Source: Mangrovicoccus sp049603835 (GTDB taxonomy: Bacteria > Pseudomonadota > Alphaproteobacteria > Rhodobacterales > Rhodobacteraceae). Taken from it: DNA of 64,000 bases. The notes beneath the pieces are model-generated. The model searched no databases. It was not told where the DNA came from and saw nothing but the letters and a program-made list of their open reading frames with translations. Numbering within the stretch: position 1 is the first letter of the stretch; every line of letters begins with the position of its first letter. Both the position numbers and the translations under genes were made by a program. Of this stretch, positions 24,349 to 32,976 are shown piece after piece. Where the stretch lies: contig JBMYSZ010000017.1 of NCBI GenBank assembly GCA_049603835.1, forward strand, positions 1-64,000. Reading direction: 5' to 3'.

Positions 24349-25311
24349 TTCCGGCATTGTGATCACAATTTTGCCGGTGGATTGCCGGCTGCGCATCAGC
24401 TCTAGCCCCTCGGCGGTTTTCTCCAGCGGGAAGGTGTGGCCCACCGGCGGCTTGATCCGCCCCTCGCTATACCAGCGCATCAGCTCTGCCAGGCTGTCAT
24501 TCAAAGCCTTGGGGTTCAGCTTGCGATAACCTCCCCAATATAGACCGATCATCTGGATGTTTTTCACCAGCAGAATATTGGCAGGGACTTGCGGCACCTC
24601 ACCGCCGGCAAATCCGATCACCAAGAAACGCCCCCCGACTTTGCAGGCTCGAAACACCGGATCGAATAATTTGCCGCCCACCGTGTCATAGACCACATCG
24701 GCGCCGCCCAGCTCTTTCAGCTTGGCACCCAAATCCGCGGTGCTGGCATCCAAGGTGATGTCTGCGCCCGCTTCCCGCGCGATGGTCAGCTTGTCTTCGC
24801 CGCGCGCCACCGCTATGACTCGAGCGCCCAATTGCGATGCGATCTGAACAGCCGTCAGCCCGACCCCGCCCGCAGCGCCTGTGATCAAAACCGTGTCCTG
24901 CTTGGTCACCTGGGTGCAGAAAGTCATCGCCAAATGGGAGGTGCCATAGGCAATCTGGAAACCTGCCGCTTCCTCATATGTCATTTCACTTGGCATTGGG
25001 ATGCAGCGAGAGGCCGGGAAGGCCCCATATTCTGCCAAGCCACCCGAGCCCGCACAGACTGCAACCCGGTCGCCTGCTGCAAATTCGGTCACGCCCTCGC
25101 CCAGGCCGATGACCTCGCCCGCCGCCTCGAGCCCGAGAGTTGCGGGCAGGTTTGGCATGTCCTGGTATTTGCCTTTGGCCATCAGCAAATCGGCGAAGTT
25201 CAGGCCGCATGCATGGATCTTGACCAGAACTTCCCCAGCGGCAGGAGCTGGTTGATCTAGTGTTGCGAGTTCGGGGACTGAAGATGTGTCTTTTATTTGG
25301 AAAGCTAACAA
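24346..25311 (-). CDS. Zinc-independent NADPH:quinone oxidoreductase (MDR superfamily)
   Basis: Medium-chain reductase of 321 residues. GEVLVKIHACGLNFADLLMAKGKY and GLEAAGEVIGLGEGV form the catalytic-domain signature, and TGAAGGVGLTAVQIASQLGA is the NADPH-binding motif (AxxGxxG form). The zinc-ligand cysteines of alcohol dehydrogenases are missing, so it is a quinone or enone reductase. Translation appears to start at TTG 25311, with GGAG eight bases before it; no ATG nearby fits. Its last codons (KIVITMPE) include one copy of TGTGATCACA. Upstream it is divergent from the XRE regulator across a 354-base AT-rich region. Confidence 0.9.
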   Translation of the reverse strand: MLAFQIKDTSSVPELATLDQPAPAAGEVLVKIHACGLNFADLLMAKGKYQDMPNLPATLGLEAAGEVIGLGEGVTEFAAGDRVAVCAGSGGLAEYGAFPASRCIPMPSEMTYEEAAGFQIAYGTSHLAMTFCTQVTKQDTVLITGAAGGVGLTAVQIASQLGARVIAVARGEDKLTIAREAGADITLDASTADLGAKLKELGGADVVYDTVGGKLFDPVFRACKVGGRFLVIGFAGGEVPQVPANILLVKNIQMIGLYWGGYRKLNPKALNDSLAELMRWYSEGRIKPPVGHTFPLEKTAEGLELMRSRQSTGKIVITMPE

Positions 25312-25665
25312 CAGGCTACTCCGTCAAATTGGGACCGGCACTGAGGCCGCGCTAGGGTCAGAGCGAGTTAAACTATATTGCCGCAACGGGAGCGAGAGCA
25401 AAATTGCCTTTGCAAAATGCGATTAAATCCGCAAAATGAGATTAGCAATTTGCGAATGCTGCAGCTGCGGCATAGTGTGGTATCCAATACTTTTGTATCA
25501 GTTGGCGGAAAATTACGGTTTTTCATGCTTTATACACGTAAAAAATAGCGCTACGCACGTATAACGCGTATAGTGTTTTACAAAATGATGGCAGTGCAGC
25601 AAAAATCAAAGCCTTTTGGCACCGGCTTTGCTGAACCACCATTAGTCGTTTTAAGGAGGTCGGAA
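25312..25665. other. AT-rich divergent intergenic region with operator-like repeats
   Basis: 354 bases, much richer in A+T than the neighbourhood. GCAAAATGCGATTA (25412-25425) is repeated as GCAAAATGAGATTA (25431-25444), 19 bases apart, and AGCAAAATTGC and AGCAATTTGCG lie to either side. Near 25534-25572 the sequence ACGTATA/GCGTATA is repeated. These are likely binding sites for the adjacent XRE protein or another regulator. No gene is supported. Confidence 0.6.
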
Positions 25666-26034
25666 ATGGCGCATCCCGTTGATATGCATGTTGGTAAAAG
25701 AATTCGTCACCGTCGATGGATGGTGGGAATGACCCAGCAGCAGCTCGCGACGCAAGTCGGAATTAAATTTCAGCAGATTCAGAAATACGAAACCGGGACA
25801 AACCGGGTCAGCGCCTCCCGGCTTTGGGATATTGGCGAAGCACTGACCGTGCCGGTGGCTTATTTCTTTGAAGGTCTTGACGCAGCGACCGAAGAGCCGG
25901 CCTCTGAAGACGTGCCAAGCGATTTGCTGACGGACCGCGAAGCTTTGGAATTAGTGCGCTCCTATTATGCGATCCCAGAAAACCAAAGACGCCGTCTTTT
26001 TGAACTTGCTCGGGTTCTCAGCGACGCGGCTTAA
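25666..26034 (+). CDS. XRE-family HTH regulator (PraR/PhrR-like)
   Basis: Regulator of 122 residues. The HTH_3 domain covers about residues 10-66 (VGKRIRHRRWMVGMTQQQLA, then FQQIQKYETGTNRVSASRLWDI), followed by an acidic linker and a short helical end (LELVRSYYAIPENQRRRLFELA). This arrangement, including PVDMHVGKRIR, matches a widespread alphaproteobacterial family that contains PraR/PhrR, linked to stress, biofilm and quorum-sensing control in rhizobia. The start is well supported: TAAGGAGGT lies immediately upstream of the ATG at 25666. Tandem GCAAAATG repeats in its promoter region may be its own operators (inference). Confidence 0.88.
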   Translation: MAHPVDMHVGKRIRHRRWMVGMTQQQLATQVGIKFQQIQKYETGTNRVSASRLWDIGEALTVPVAYFFEGLDAATEEPASEDVPSDLLTDREALELVRSYYAIPENQRRRLFELARVLSDAA

Positions 26035-26109
26035 GCCGGTTGCATAAAATTTGGTTGGAGCGAGCGCTTGGCGCTTGCGCCCAATTTTCCGATATCGCAC
26101 ACCTCTCTT

Positions 26110-26910
26110 ATGTCTGAAGAGTTGATTTCCATCGCCAAACGCTTGGCTGAAGCGGGCGGCAAGGCGGCCCTGACCTATTTTCGCGGCCAGGGGCTGACGG
26201 CGGATAACAAATCCAGCGCTGATTTTGATCCGGTAACCGAAGGCGACCGCGCGGCAGAGCAAGCGATGCGCGCGATTTTGGCAGCGGAGCGGCCCCAAGA
26301 TGGTATCCTTGGCGAGGAATTCGGCCAATCCCAAGGGGAAAGCGGCTGGGTTTGGGTGCTTGACCCGATCGACGGAACGCGCGGATTTTTGGCGGGCACG
26401 CCGGTATGGGGCGTATTGGTGGGGCTGCGCAATGCCCAAGGTCCGCAATTTGGCATCATAGAGCAACCCTTTATCGGCGAACGGTTTTTCGGTGGGCTGG
26501 GCGAGGCGGGCTATACTGGGCCGCGCGGAAACGCTGATCTGAAAACCCGCTCTACGACAAAGCTGAGCGATGCGATCTTGTTTTCGACCTTCCCGGAGGT
26601 TGGCTCCGCCGCCGAGGCGGAAGCCTTTCACAAAGTGTCCCGCCAAGCCAAACTGACCCGCTATGGCTGTGACTGCTATGCTTACGGGCTTTTGGCTTTG
26701 GGGCAGATCGATTTGGTGATCGAAGCGGGCTTGCATGCTTATGATATCGTTGCCCCAATTGCCGTGGTCGAGGCCGCTGGCGGTGTGATCACAAATTGGT
26801 CGGGCGAGTCTGCGGCCGAAGGCGGGCGGGTCGTCGCGGCGGCTACACCCGAGCTTCATCAGGCCGCGCTAGAGCTTCTTTCCCAATGCCATGACGAGGA
26901 ATTCGCCTGA
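26110..26910 (+). CDS. Inositol monophosphatase-family phosphatase (histidinol-phosphatase-like)
   Basis: Mg2+/Li+-sensitive phosphatase of about 266 residues. Metal-site motifs are LGEEFG (Glu), DPIDGTRGFL (the Asp-Pro-Ile-Asp-Gly-Thr core) and AYDIVAPIAVVEAAGG (third metal Asp). The form with GTRGFLAG and the C-terminal pattern resemble HisN-type histidinol-phosphate phosphatases rather than true inositol phosphatases. MSEELIS at 26110 is given as start, although its ribosome site is weak; TTG at 26068 has GGAG upstream and is an alternative. The TGA stop overlaps the next ATG (TGATG), coupling it to the 8-oxoguanine deaminase, an unusual pairing. Confidence 0.82.
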   Translation: MSEELISIAKRLAEAGGKAALTYFRGQGLTADNKSSADFDPVTEGDRAAEQAMRAILAAERPQDGILGEEFGQSQGESGWVWVLDPIDGTRGFLAGTPVWGVLVGLRNAQGPQFGIIEQPFIGERFFGGLGEAGYTGPRGNADLKTRSTTKLSDAILFSTFPEVGSAAEAEAFHKVSRQAKLTRYGCDCYAYGLLALGQIDLVIEAGLHAYDIVAPIAVVEAAGGVITNWSGESAAEGGRVVAAATPELHQAALELLSQCHDEEFA

Positions 26911-28256
26911 TGGCTGTGTTGCTGCGCAAGGCCCGCGTCATTGTCACCATGGATGACAGCCGCCGGGAATTAGCCGAGGCGGATTTGCGTTTCGACGGCG
27001 GTGTGATCACAGAAATTGGCGCAGATCTTGCCCCTGGCGATGATGAGCAGGTGGATGTGTCTGGCTGTGTGATCACACCGGGCTTGGTCAACACGCATCA
27101 CCATCTTTACCAGTCCCTGACCCGTGTTGTGCCGGGGGGGCAGGATGCGCTGCTGTTTGGTTGGTTGCAGCGGCTTTATCCGATTTGGGCCCGCTACACG
27201 CCTGAACATATGCGGATTTCGGCGCTGACCGGCTTGGCCGAGCTGGCTTTGTCCGGCTGTTCGCTCAGCTCGGATCATCTCTATCTTTATCCCAATGGCG
27301 CGCGGCTGGATGACACTATCGATGCGGCAAAGGAAATTGGACTAAGGCTCTTGGCGACGCGGGGCTCTATGAGCATCGGCGAAAGCGCAGGTGGCCTGCC
27401 GCCGGATAGTTTAGTGGAGCGCGAGGCCGATATCCTGGACGACAGTCAGCGGGTGATCGACGCGTTTCACGACCCAAGCCCCGGCGCGATGATCCAAGTG
27501 GGGCTGGCGCCTTGTTCGCCTTTCTCGGTCAGTCGCGAATTGATGCGCGATTCCGCGATTTTGGCACGCGAGAAATCCGTGCGTTTGCATACGCATTTGG
27601 CGGAAAATGACGAAGATATCGCCTATTCCCAGGAAAAATTCGGCTGTCGGCCGGGCCAATATGCGGAGGATCTGGGCTGGACTGGCGATGATGTCTGGCA
27701 TGCCCATTGCGTAAAGCTCGACACATCTGAGATTTCTCTATTCGCTCGCAGTCAAACCGGCGTGGCCCATTGCCCCTGTTCCAATTGTCGTCTTGGCAGT
27801 GGTATCGCGCCCATTCGCGCGATGCGCGATGAGGGCGTGCGGGTCGGCCTGGGGGTTGACGGCTCTGCCAGTAATGACGCCGGGCATCTTTTGGCCGAGG
27901 CGCGCCAGGCCATGTTATTGCAGCGGGTGACGCGCGGCGCGGATGCGATGAGTGCGCGAGAAATGCTAGAAATCGCCACTTTGGGCGGGGCCGAAGTTTT
28001 GGGCCGTCGCGGCGATTTGGGCTCGCTGGAAATTGGCAAACGCGCTGATATTGCCGTTTGGGATCTGAACCAGATCGGCGCCGCCGGGGCTTGGGATCCG
28101 GTCGCGGCTTTGATGTTATGCCAAATGGGCGGGGTGCGCGATCTGTTTGTGGAAGGGCGGCGGATCGTCGATCATGGTGTGATCACAAGCCTGGATCTGC
28201 CAAAGTTGCTAGAGCATCAAACCCGGCTGGCGGCGGATTTGGCGGCGGCCTCGTGA
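26910..28256 (+). CDS. 8-oxoguanine deaminase (amidohydrolase)
   Basis: Cytoplasmic metallo-amidohydrolase of 448 residues that deaminates 8-oxoguanine to uric acid. Metal ligands are visible in TPGLVNTHHHLYQSLTR (HxH), RLHTHLAEND (His), WHAHCVKL (His) and GLGVDGSASNDAGHLL (Asp). The sequence around GGQDALLFGWLQRLYPIWAR and HCPCSNCRLGSGIAPIR is that of the 8-oxoguanine deaminase branch (Pa0142-type), distinct from atrazine hydrolase and SsnA. It shares one base with the IMPase gene. Four copies of TGTGATCACA fall in this gene and the end of the gene before it. A guanine deaminase lies 500 bases downstream on the other strand. Confidence 0.88.
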   Translation: MAVLLRKARVIVTMDDSRRELAEADLRFDGGVITEIGADLAPGDDEQVDVSGCVITPGLVNTHHHLYQSLTRVVPGGQDALLFGWLQRLYPIWARYTPEHMRISALTGLAELALSGCSLSSDHLYLYPNGARLDDTIDAAKEIGLRLLATRGSMSIGESAGGLPPDSLVEREADILDDSQRVIDAFHDPSPGAMIQVGLAPCSPFSVSRELMRDSAILAREKSVRLHTHLAENDEDIAYSQEKFGCRPGQYAEDLGWTGDDVWHAHCVKLDTSEISLFARSQTGVAHCPCSNCRLGSGIAPIRAMRDEGVRVGLGVDGSASNDAGHLLAEARQAMLLQRVTRGADAMSAREMLEIATLGGAEVLGRRGDLGSLEIGKRADIAVWDLNQIGAAGAWDPVAALMLCQMGGVRDLFVEGRRIVDHGVITSLDLPKLLEHQTRLAADLAAAS

Positions 28257-28284
28257 GGCTCGTGAGTCAGGTTCGCATCGCCGC

Positions 28285-28686
28285 ATGATTGAGTTTGTGC
28301 AAACGCCTGTGGCGCTGGAGCTTGGGCAGCGTTTGAACGCTTTTCGCCTGGAACATGGGATCGCGCCGCTGGAGCCGTCTCAAGCTTTGACCATCGCGGC
28401 GCAGCTGCATGCCGAAGACATGGCGGCGCGGATTGTCTTGTCACATCAGGGGGGCAATGGCAGCCAGGTTTCGGACCGGTTAGAGGCTCAGGGCTATGAT
28501 TGGTGGAGCCTGGCGGAGAATGTGGCCTTTGGGCAAGAAAACCCGGCCCAAGCCATGGAGTCTTGGCGCAAATCCGATGGTCATCGGGAAAATATGCTTT
28601 TGCCTGGGGTCACCCAATATGGCATCGGGCTGGCCTATAACCATATCGGACCCTATTGGGTGATGGATCTGGCGGCGCCTCGATGA
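28285..28686 (+). CDS. CAP-domain (SCP/PR-1-like) protein
   Basis: Protein of 133 residues consisting of one CAP domain: LNAFRLEHGIAPLEPSQALTIAAQLHAEDMAARIVLSHQG, then LAENVAFGQENPAQAMESWRKSDGHRENML, ending YWVMDLAAPR. The His/Glu/His residues of the CAP cavity (in LSHQG, LAEN and DGHRENM) are present. Such proteins are usually secreted, yet no signal peptide is visible from the ATG at 28285, and the ribosome site is poor; either the true start is elsewhere or it stays in the cytoplasm. Function in bacteria is largely unknown. Its TGA stop is the first three bases of repeat copy B. Confidence 0.8.
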   Translation: MIEFVQTPVALELGQRLNAFRLEHGIAPLEPSQALTIAAQLHAEDMAARIVLSHQGGNGSQVSDRLEAQGYDWWSLAENVAFGQENPAQAMESWRKSDGHRENMLLPGVTQYGIGLAYNHIGPYWVMDLAAPR

Positions 28687-28753
28687 GTAGGATGGGCATT
28701 TTGCCCATCTTCGGCGAAGGCTCTGACAATGATGGGCAAATTGCCCATCCTAC
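28684..28753. repeat. Dispersed double-hairpin repeat, copy B
   Basis: Palindromes GATGGGCATTTTGCCCATC and GATGGGCAAATTGCCCATC, bounded by TGAGTAGG and CCTAC. It separates two convergent genes and supplies both stop codons: TGA (28684-28686) for the CAP gene and TAG (28752-28750) for guanine deaminase. Confidence 0.85.
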
Positions 28754-30033
28754 ATGCAGCGGCCAGCGACCCAAATGGCTTTGACGGCGCGGTCATCTCC
28801 CATCATGATGGTTGGAAAGATCTCTTCCCAATGGGTTTCCGCTTGGGCGGCTCGCTGGGCTATAGCGGTGGTGGAAGCAAGATCGAGCACCACCAAATCC
28901 GCCTCCATCCCCTTCGCAAGATTACCGATTTTATCGCTTTGATGCATCACCTCGGCGGATCCGATTGTTGCGAGCCATAAGAGCTGGCTGGCATGCAGCG
29001 CCGTGCCGCGCAGCTGGCCGATTTCATAGGCGGCGGCCATACTTCGCAACATGGAAAAGCTCGACCCGCCGCCCGTATCTGTGGCCAGCCCCACCCGCTG
29101 CCCGGCGCTGATCAGGTCTTGGGTCGCGAAAAGCCCCGAGCCTATGAAGGTATTCGAAGTCGGACAATGCACCAGCCCGGCGCCGATCTCTTTCAGCCGG
29201 TCTTTCTCGCGCGGTTCCAAATGGATCGCATGGCCATAAAGCCCGCGCCCGCCCAAAAGCCCCGCCTGCTCATATGTGTCCAGATAGTCCCGCGCCTGAG
29301 GGTAAAGCTCTTTGACCCAAGCGATTTCTTCGGTTTGCTCGCTCAGATGAGTTTGCATCAGGCAGTCAGGCAGCTCCGCCCAAAGCGCCCCCATGGCCTG
29401 CAGCTGTTCCGGCGTTGAGGTGGGCGAGAATCGCGGGGTCAGCGCATAGACCACGCGGCCGCGCCCATGCCAGCGCTCTGCCAGAGTTTTGGACTGATCA
29501 TAGGCGGTTTGCGGAGTGTCGAGTAGGTCGTCGGGCGCATTACGGTCCATGCAAGTTTTGCCGCCAGCCACCCGCATGCCCCGCGCCTCAGCTGCGGTAA
29601 AGAAGGCCTCGGCACTTTCTGGGTGGACGGTGCAAAAGCTGCATACGCTGGTGGTGCCATGGGCCAAAAGTAGATCCAGATAATCCTCGGCCACGGCTTT
29701 TGCATAGGCGGGATCGCCAAAGCGTAGCTCTTGCGGAAAGGTGTAGTCATTCAGCCAATCGATCAATCGCTTGCCCCAGCTCGCGATCATCCGTGTTTGG
29801 GGATAATGGGCATGGGCATCGACGAAACCGGCCATGATCAGCCCGGCGCCGTAATCCTGTTTGTCAGCCTCTGGATAGCGCGCGACCAGATCATCGGCGG
29901 GGCCAAGATCCGCAATCAGACCATTTTCCAGCAAAACCGCGCCGTGCCGCTCATATTGCACCGCTTCGTCATAAGGAAGCTCAAAGGGCGATGCGCAAAA
30001 GCCCAAAGTTTGACCTAACAATAGCTGTGCCAT
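28750..30033 (-). CDS. guaD: Guanine deaminase
   Basis: Zinc amidohydrolase of about 427 residues that converts guanine to xanthine. Metal-site motifs are FVDAHAHYPQTRMIASWG (HxH), CLMQTHLSEQTEEI (His), LYGHAIHLEPREKDRL (His) and LATDTGGGSSFSMLRSMA (Asp); VHCPTSNTFIGSGLF is the conserved guanine-deaminase segment. ATG at 30033 has AAGAGGG five bases upstream; GTG at 30039 is possible. With the 8-oxoguanine deaminase this gives the cell clearance of normal and oxidised guanine, feeding xanthine and urate breakdown; no xanthine dehydrogenase is in the window. Confidence 0.93.
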   Translation of the reverse strand: MAQLLLGQTLGFCASPFELPYDEAVQYERHGAVLLENGLIADLGPADDLVARYPEADKQDYGAGLIMAGFVDAHAHYPQTRMIASWGKRLIDWLNDYTFPQELRFGDPAYAKAVAEDYLDLLLAHGTTSVCSFCTVHPESAEAFFTAAEARGMRVAGGKTCMDRNAPDDLLDTPQTAYDQSKTLAERWHGRGRVVYALTPRFSPTSTPEQLQAMGALWAELPDCLMQTHLSEQTEEIAWVKELYPQARDYLDTYEQAGLLGGRGLYGHAIHLEPREKDRLKEIGAGLVHCPTSNTFIGSGLFATQDLISAGQRVGLATDTGGGSSFSMLRSMAAAYEIGQLRGTALHASQLLWLATIGSAEVMHQSDKIGNLAKGMEADLVVLDLASTTAIAQRAAQAETHWEEIFPTIMMGDDRAVKAIWVAGRCM

Positions 30034-30158
30034 CCACACCCTCTTGAAGATTTTCCGCTAAACCGTAAGGGCATATTGCGGTTTTCGGAAAGCTGAAACT
30101 GGTCTGTTGCTTTTGCTTTCCTAGTTTTAAGCTATGCACGCGCAAAAGGGGGGCAGCC

Positions 30159-31553
30159 ATGACAGATGCAGAAATTTCCGCAGAGCTCCCGCCAGAAGAC
30201 AGCGTCGAAGAGCACGGGCTGGATAGTCGCAAGGTCGGTCGCATTTTGGCGGCTGTGGCGATGCAGGATGAGGCACGGCTCTCGGAGCAACTGGATCAGC
30301 TGCACCCTGCGGATATTGCTGACCTTTTAGAACAGGTCAGTGATCAGGACCGGCAGCAATTGCTAGGCCTGGCCTCGCCCGCCATTGACGGTGATGTTCT
30401 GTCAGAGCTCAACGAAGGCCTGCGGGAGTCGGTGATCGAAACCCTTGCGCCGGATGCTTTGGCAACGGCGGTTCGTGATCTGGAAACCGATGATGTGGTG
30501 GATCTGGTCGAGGATCTGGAGGGCGAGCAGCAAGACGCTATCCTAGAGGCTCTGGAACCGGTTGACCGTGTCGCGGTGGAAATGGCGCTGTCTTATCCCG
30601 AGGGATCGGCCGGGCGCTTGATGCAGCGCGAATTCGTCATGGCGCCGGAACATTGGACGGTGGGCGAGGCCATCGATCATTTGCGAAATGCCGATGACCT
30701 GCCGGATCAATTCTATCATGTGATGCTGGTGGATCCGGCCTTGCGCCCGGTGGCTTATGTGACTTTGGGGCGGGTGCTGAGCGCGCGGCGAAGCACACCG
30801 CTACAGGATCTGTCCGAAGACACATTCCGCACCATTCCCTTGGATGAACCAGAGGGCAATGTCGCTTATGCCTTCAACCAATATCACCTGATTTCCGCGC
30901 CGGTGGTGGATGATGGCGGGCGTTTGGTCGGTGTGATCACAATCGATGACGCTATGATCGTTTTGGATGAAGAGGCGGAAGAAGACATCTTGCGCCTGGC
31001 CGGGATCAGCGAAGAAAGCAGCGTCGCGGATGGGGCCTGGGACACGGTGCGGTCGCGCTTGCCTTGGCTGTTTATCAATCTGCTGACGGCGATTTTGGCC
31101 TCTATGGTGATCTCGATCTTTGACGAGGCTTTGGCCCAAGTTGTGGCTTTGGCGGTGTTGATGCCGATCGTCGCCTCTATGGGTGGGAATGCCGGCACGC
31201 AATCGCTGACCGTCGCGGTGCGGGCTTTGGCGACCAAGGATTTGACCGGCTCGAATATGCTGCGCGTGATCCGCAGAGAGGCGATGGTCGGCCTGGCCAA
31301 TGGGGTTTTCTTTGCGGTGGTCATGGGGATTGTCGGTGTGGTCTGGTTCGGCAATCCGGTGATCGGCGCAGTGATCGCTGTGGCTATGGTGGTCAATCTG
31401 GTGGTGGCCTGTCTGGCCGGAATTATGGTGCCGGTGGTGCTAGAGCGGTTCGGCTATGACCCGGCCCTGGCCTCTGGCACTTTTGTGACCACCGTGACCG
31501 ATGTGGTGGGCTTTTTCGCCTTTTTGGGTTTGGCAAGTTGGACGCTGCTGTGA
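30159..31553 (+). CDS. mgtE: Magnesium transporter MgtE
   Basis: Mg2+ channel of 464 residues. The cytoplasmic N domain (about 25-140, with LHPADIADLLEQVSDQDR repeats) and a pair of CBS domains (about 145-270) gate a C-terminal pore of five helices (about 300-462). The pore signature MGGNAGTQSLTVAVRAL is intact, as is the ion-site Asp near the C-terminus (TVTDVVGFF). ATG at 30159 follows AAAAGGGGGG. It overlaps the 5-formyl-THF cyclo-ligase start by four bases (GTGA). No magnesium riboswitch was recognised in the 119-base leader shared with the divergent guaD. Confidence 0.93.
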   Translation: MTDAEISAELPPEDSVEEHGLDSRKVGRILAAVAMQDEARLSEQLDQLHPADIADLLEQVSDQDRQQLLGLASPAIDGDVLSELNEGLRESVIETLAPDALATAVRDLETDDVVDLVEDLEGEQQDAILEALEPVDRVAVEMALSYPEGSAGRLMQREFVMAPEHWTVGEAIDHLRNADDLPDQFYHVMLVDPALRPVAYVTLGRVLSARRSTPLQDLSEDTFRTIPLDEPEGNVAYAFNQYHLISAPVVDDGGRLVGVITIDDAMIVLDEEAEEDILRLAGISEESSVADGAWDTVRSRLPWLFINLLTAILASMVISIFDEALAQVVALAVLMPIVASMGGNAGTQSLTVAVRALATKDLTGSNMLRVIRREAMVGLANGVFFAVVMGIVGVVWFGNPVIGAVIAVAMVVNLVVACLAGIMVPVVLERFGYDPALASGTFVTTVTDVVGFFAFLGLASWTLL

Positions 31554-32125
31554 CCTTGCGCGAACGGAAAAACCAGCTGCGAGCAGAGGCACGGGCCAAG
31601 CGCGGTGCAGTACATAACGCGCAGGATTTACCGGTGATCGCGGCGGCGGCTCAGGCCCGCTTAGCGGAGCTTCTGGCCAATTATCCAGGCCAGATCATTT
31701 CCGGCTATTGGCCCATCGGATCAGAACTCGACCCCGGCCCCGCCATGGTCAAAGCCCATGACCATAGCCCCATTTGCCTGCCAGTGACCCATGGGCGCGA
31801 TGTGGCGCTCAGCTTTCGTCTTTGGTCGCCGGGTTGCGCAATGGCTTCGGCCGGGTTTGGCACCCAAGCGCCTGCAGATGGCGAAGAGGTCGCGCCGCAA
31901 GTGCTGGTCTTGCCGATGCTGGGCTTTGACCGGGCTGGCAATCGGTTGGGCTATGGGGCGGGGCATTATGATCGCAGTCTTGACGGGCTGCGCGCGAAAG
32001 GGCCGCGTATCGTCATCGGCTATGCATTCGCGGCACAGGAATTCCCCCAACTGCCTGCAGAAGCGACGGATCAACCCTTAGATCTGATCGTAACCGACCG
32101 AGAACTGATCCGACCTAGCGCATAA
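31550..32125 (+). CDS. 5-formyltetrahydrofolate cyclo-ligase
   Basis: Folate enzyme of 191 residues that uses ATP to turn 5-formyl-THF into methenyl-THF. RERKNQLRAEARAKR opens the fold, SGYWPIGSELDPGPAM is the substrate-binding segment, and GYGAGHYDRSLDGLR is the conserved C-terminal nucleotide-binding motif. The GTG at 31550 overlaps the mgtE stop as GTGA, so translation is coupled; the upstream TTG at 31538 adds four residues inside mgtE and is less likely. In many bacteria 6S RNA precedes this gene; that is impossible here because of the overlap. Confidence 0.9.
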   Translation: MTLRERKNQLRAEARAKRGAVHNAQDLPVIAAAAQARLAELLANYPGQIISGYWPIGSELDPGPAMVKAHDHSPICLPVTHGRDVALSFRLWSPGCAMASAGFGTQAPADGEEVAPQVLVLPMLGFDRAGNRLGYGAGHYDRSLDGLRAKGPRIVIGYAFAAQEFPQLPAEATDQPLDLIVTDRELIRPSA

Positions 32126-32163
32126 GACTTGCCGTCTTGGCGCGCGCAGACTAGGCCGAGATC

Positions 32164-32976
32164 ATGAAACTACTATTCCTAGGCGATGTGATGGGCCGCG
32201 CAGGGCGGACGGCGATTATCGACCGGCTACCTGCGATTAAGAAAGACTGGCGGCTGGATTTCGTCGTGGTCAATGGGGAAAACGCAACCTCTGGGGCGGG
32301 GCTTTCCCCGGACCATGCGAAGGCATTGCTAGAGGCTGGGGCGGATTGCTTGACCTTGGGCGATCATGCTTTTGACCAACGCGATATGCTGGCCTTTATC
32401 AGCAAGGAACCGCGGATTTTGCGGCCGCTGAATTATGCGAAATCGGCGCCGGGCCAGGGGGCACGGCTGTTTGATGCGCCGGGCGGGCGCAAGGTTCTGG
32501 TCACCCAGGCTTTGGGGCAGGTCTTCATGAAACGGCCCTTTGATGATCCGTTTTCCGCCCTAGAGACGGTGCTAAAGACCTATCCGCGTGGCGGGCTTGC
32601 CAATGCGGTTTTGGTGGATTTCCATGCCGAGGCCACATCCGAGAAAATGGCCATGGGGCATTGGTGCGATGGCCGGGCCTCGCTGGTGGTGGGAACCCAT
32701 ACCCATGTGCCCACGGGCGATGCGATGATTTTGCCCGGCGGCACCGGCTATATGACCGATGCGGGGATGTGTGGCGATTATCATAGTGTGATCGGCATGG
32801 AGAAAGACGAACCTCTGCGCCGCTTTATCACTGGCATGCCCAAAGGCCGCTTTACCCCGGCAGGGGGCGAGGCGACACTTTCGGGCGTTTATATCGAGAC
32901 CGAAGACCGAACCGGTGCTGCGACGCGGATTGTTCCGGTGCGTATTGGTGGGAAATTGGCCGTTTCGGCGCCATGA
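32164..32976 (+). CDS. YmdB-family metallophosphoesterase
   Basis: Calcineurin-like phosphodiesterase of 270 residues of the YmdB (TIGR00282) family. Metal ligands sit in LFLGDVMGRAGR, VVNGENATSGAGLS (Asn, Glu), TLGDHAFDQRD (Asp, His), DFHAEATSEK and GTHTHVPTGDAM. In Bacillus the homologue hydrolyses cyclic 2',3' or 3',5' nucleotides and affects biofilm and sporulation; the alphaproteobacterial role is unknown. ATG at 32164 follows GGCCGAG. Its TGA stop overlaps the start of the EamA exporter (ATGA), so the run mgtE-cyclo-ligase-ymdB-eamA is likely one transcript. Confidence 0.9.
   Translation: MKLLFLGDVMGRAGRTAIIDRLPAIKKDWRLDFVVVNGENATSGAGLSPDHAKALLEAGADCLTLGDHAFDQRDMLAFISKEPRILRPLNYAKSAPGQGARLFDAPGGRKVLVTQALGQVFMKRPFDDPFSALETVLKTYPRGGLANAVLVDFHAEATSEKMAMGHWCDGRASLVVGTHTHVPTGDAMILPGGTGYMTDAGMCGDYHSVIGMEKDEPLRRFITGMPKGRFTPAGGEATLSGVYIETEDRTGAATRIVPVRIGGKLAVSAP

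Noticed and set aside
31400..31560. 6S RNA upstream of 5-formyl-THF cyclo-ligase
   Set aside because: The expected position is occupied by the end of mgtE, which overlaps the cyclo-ligase start.
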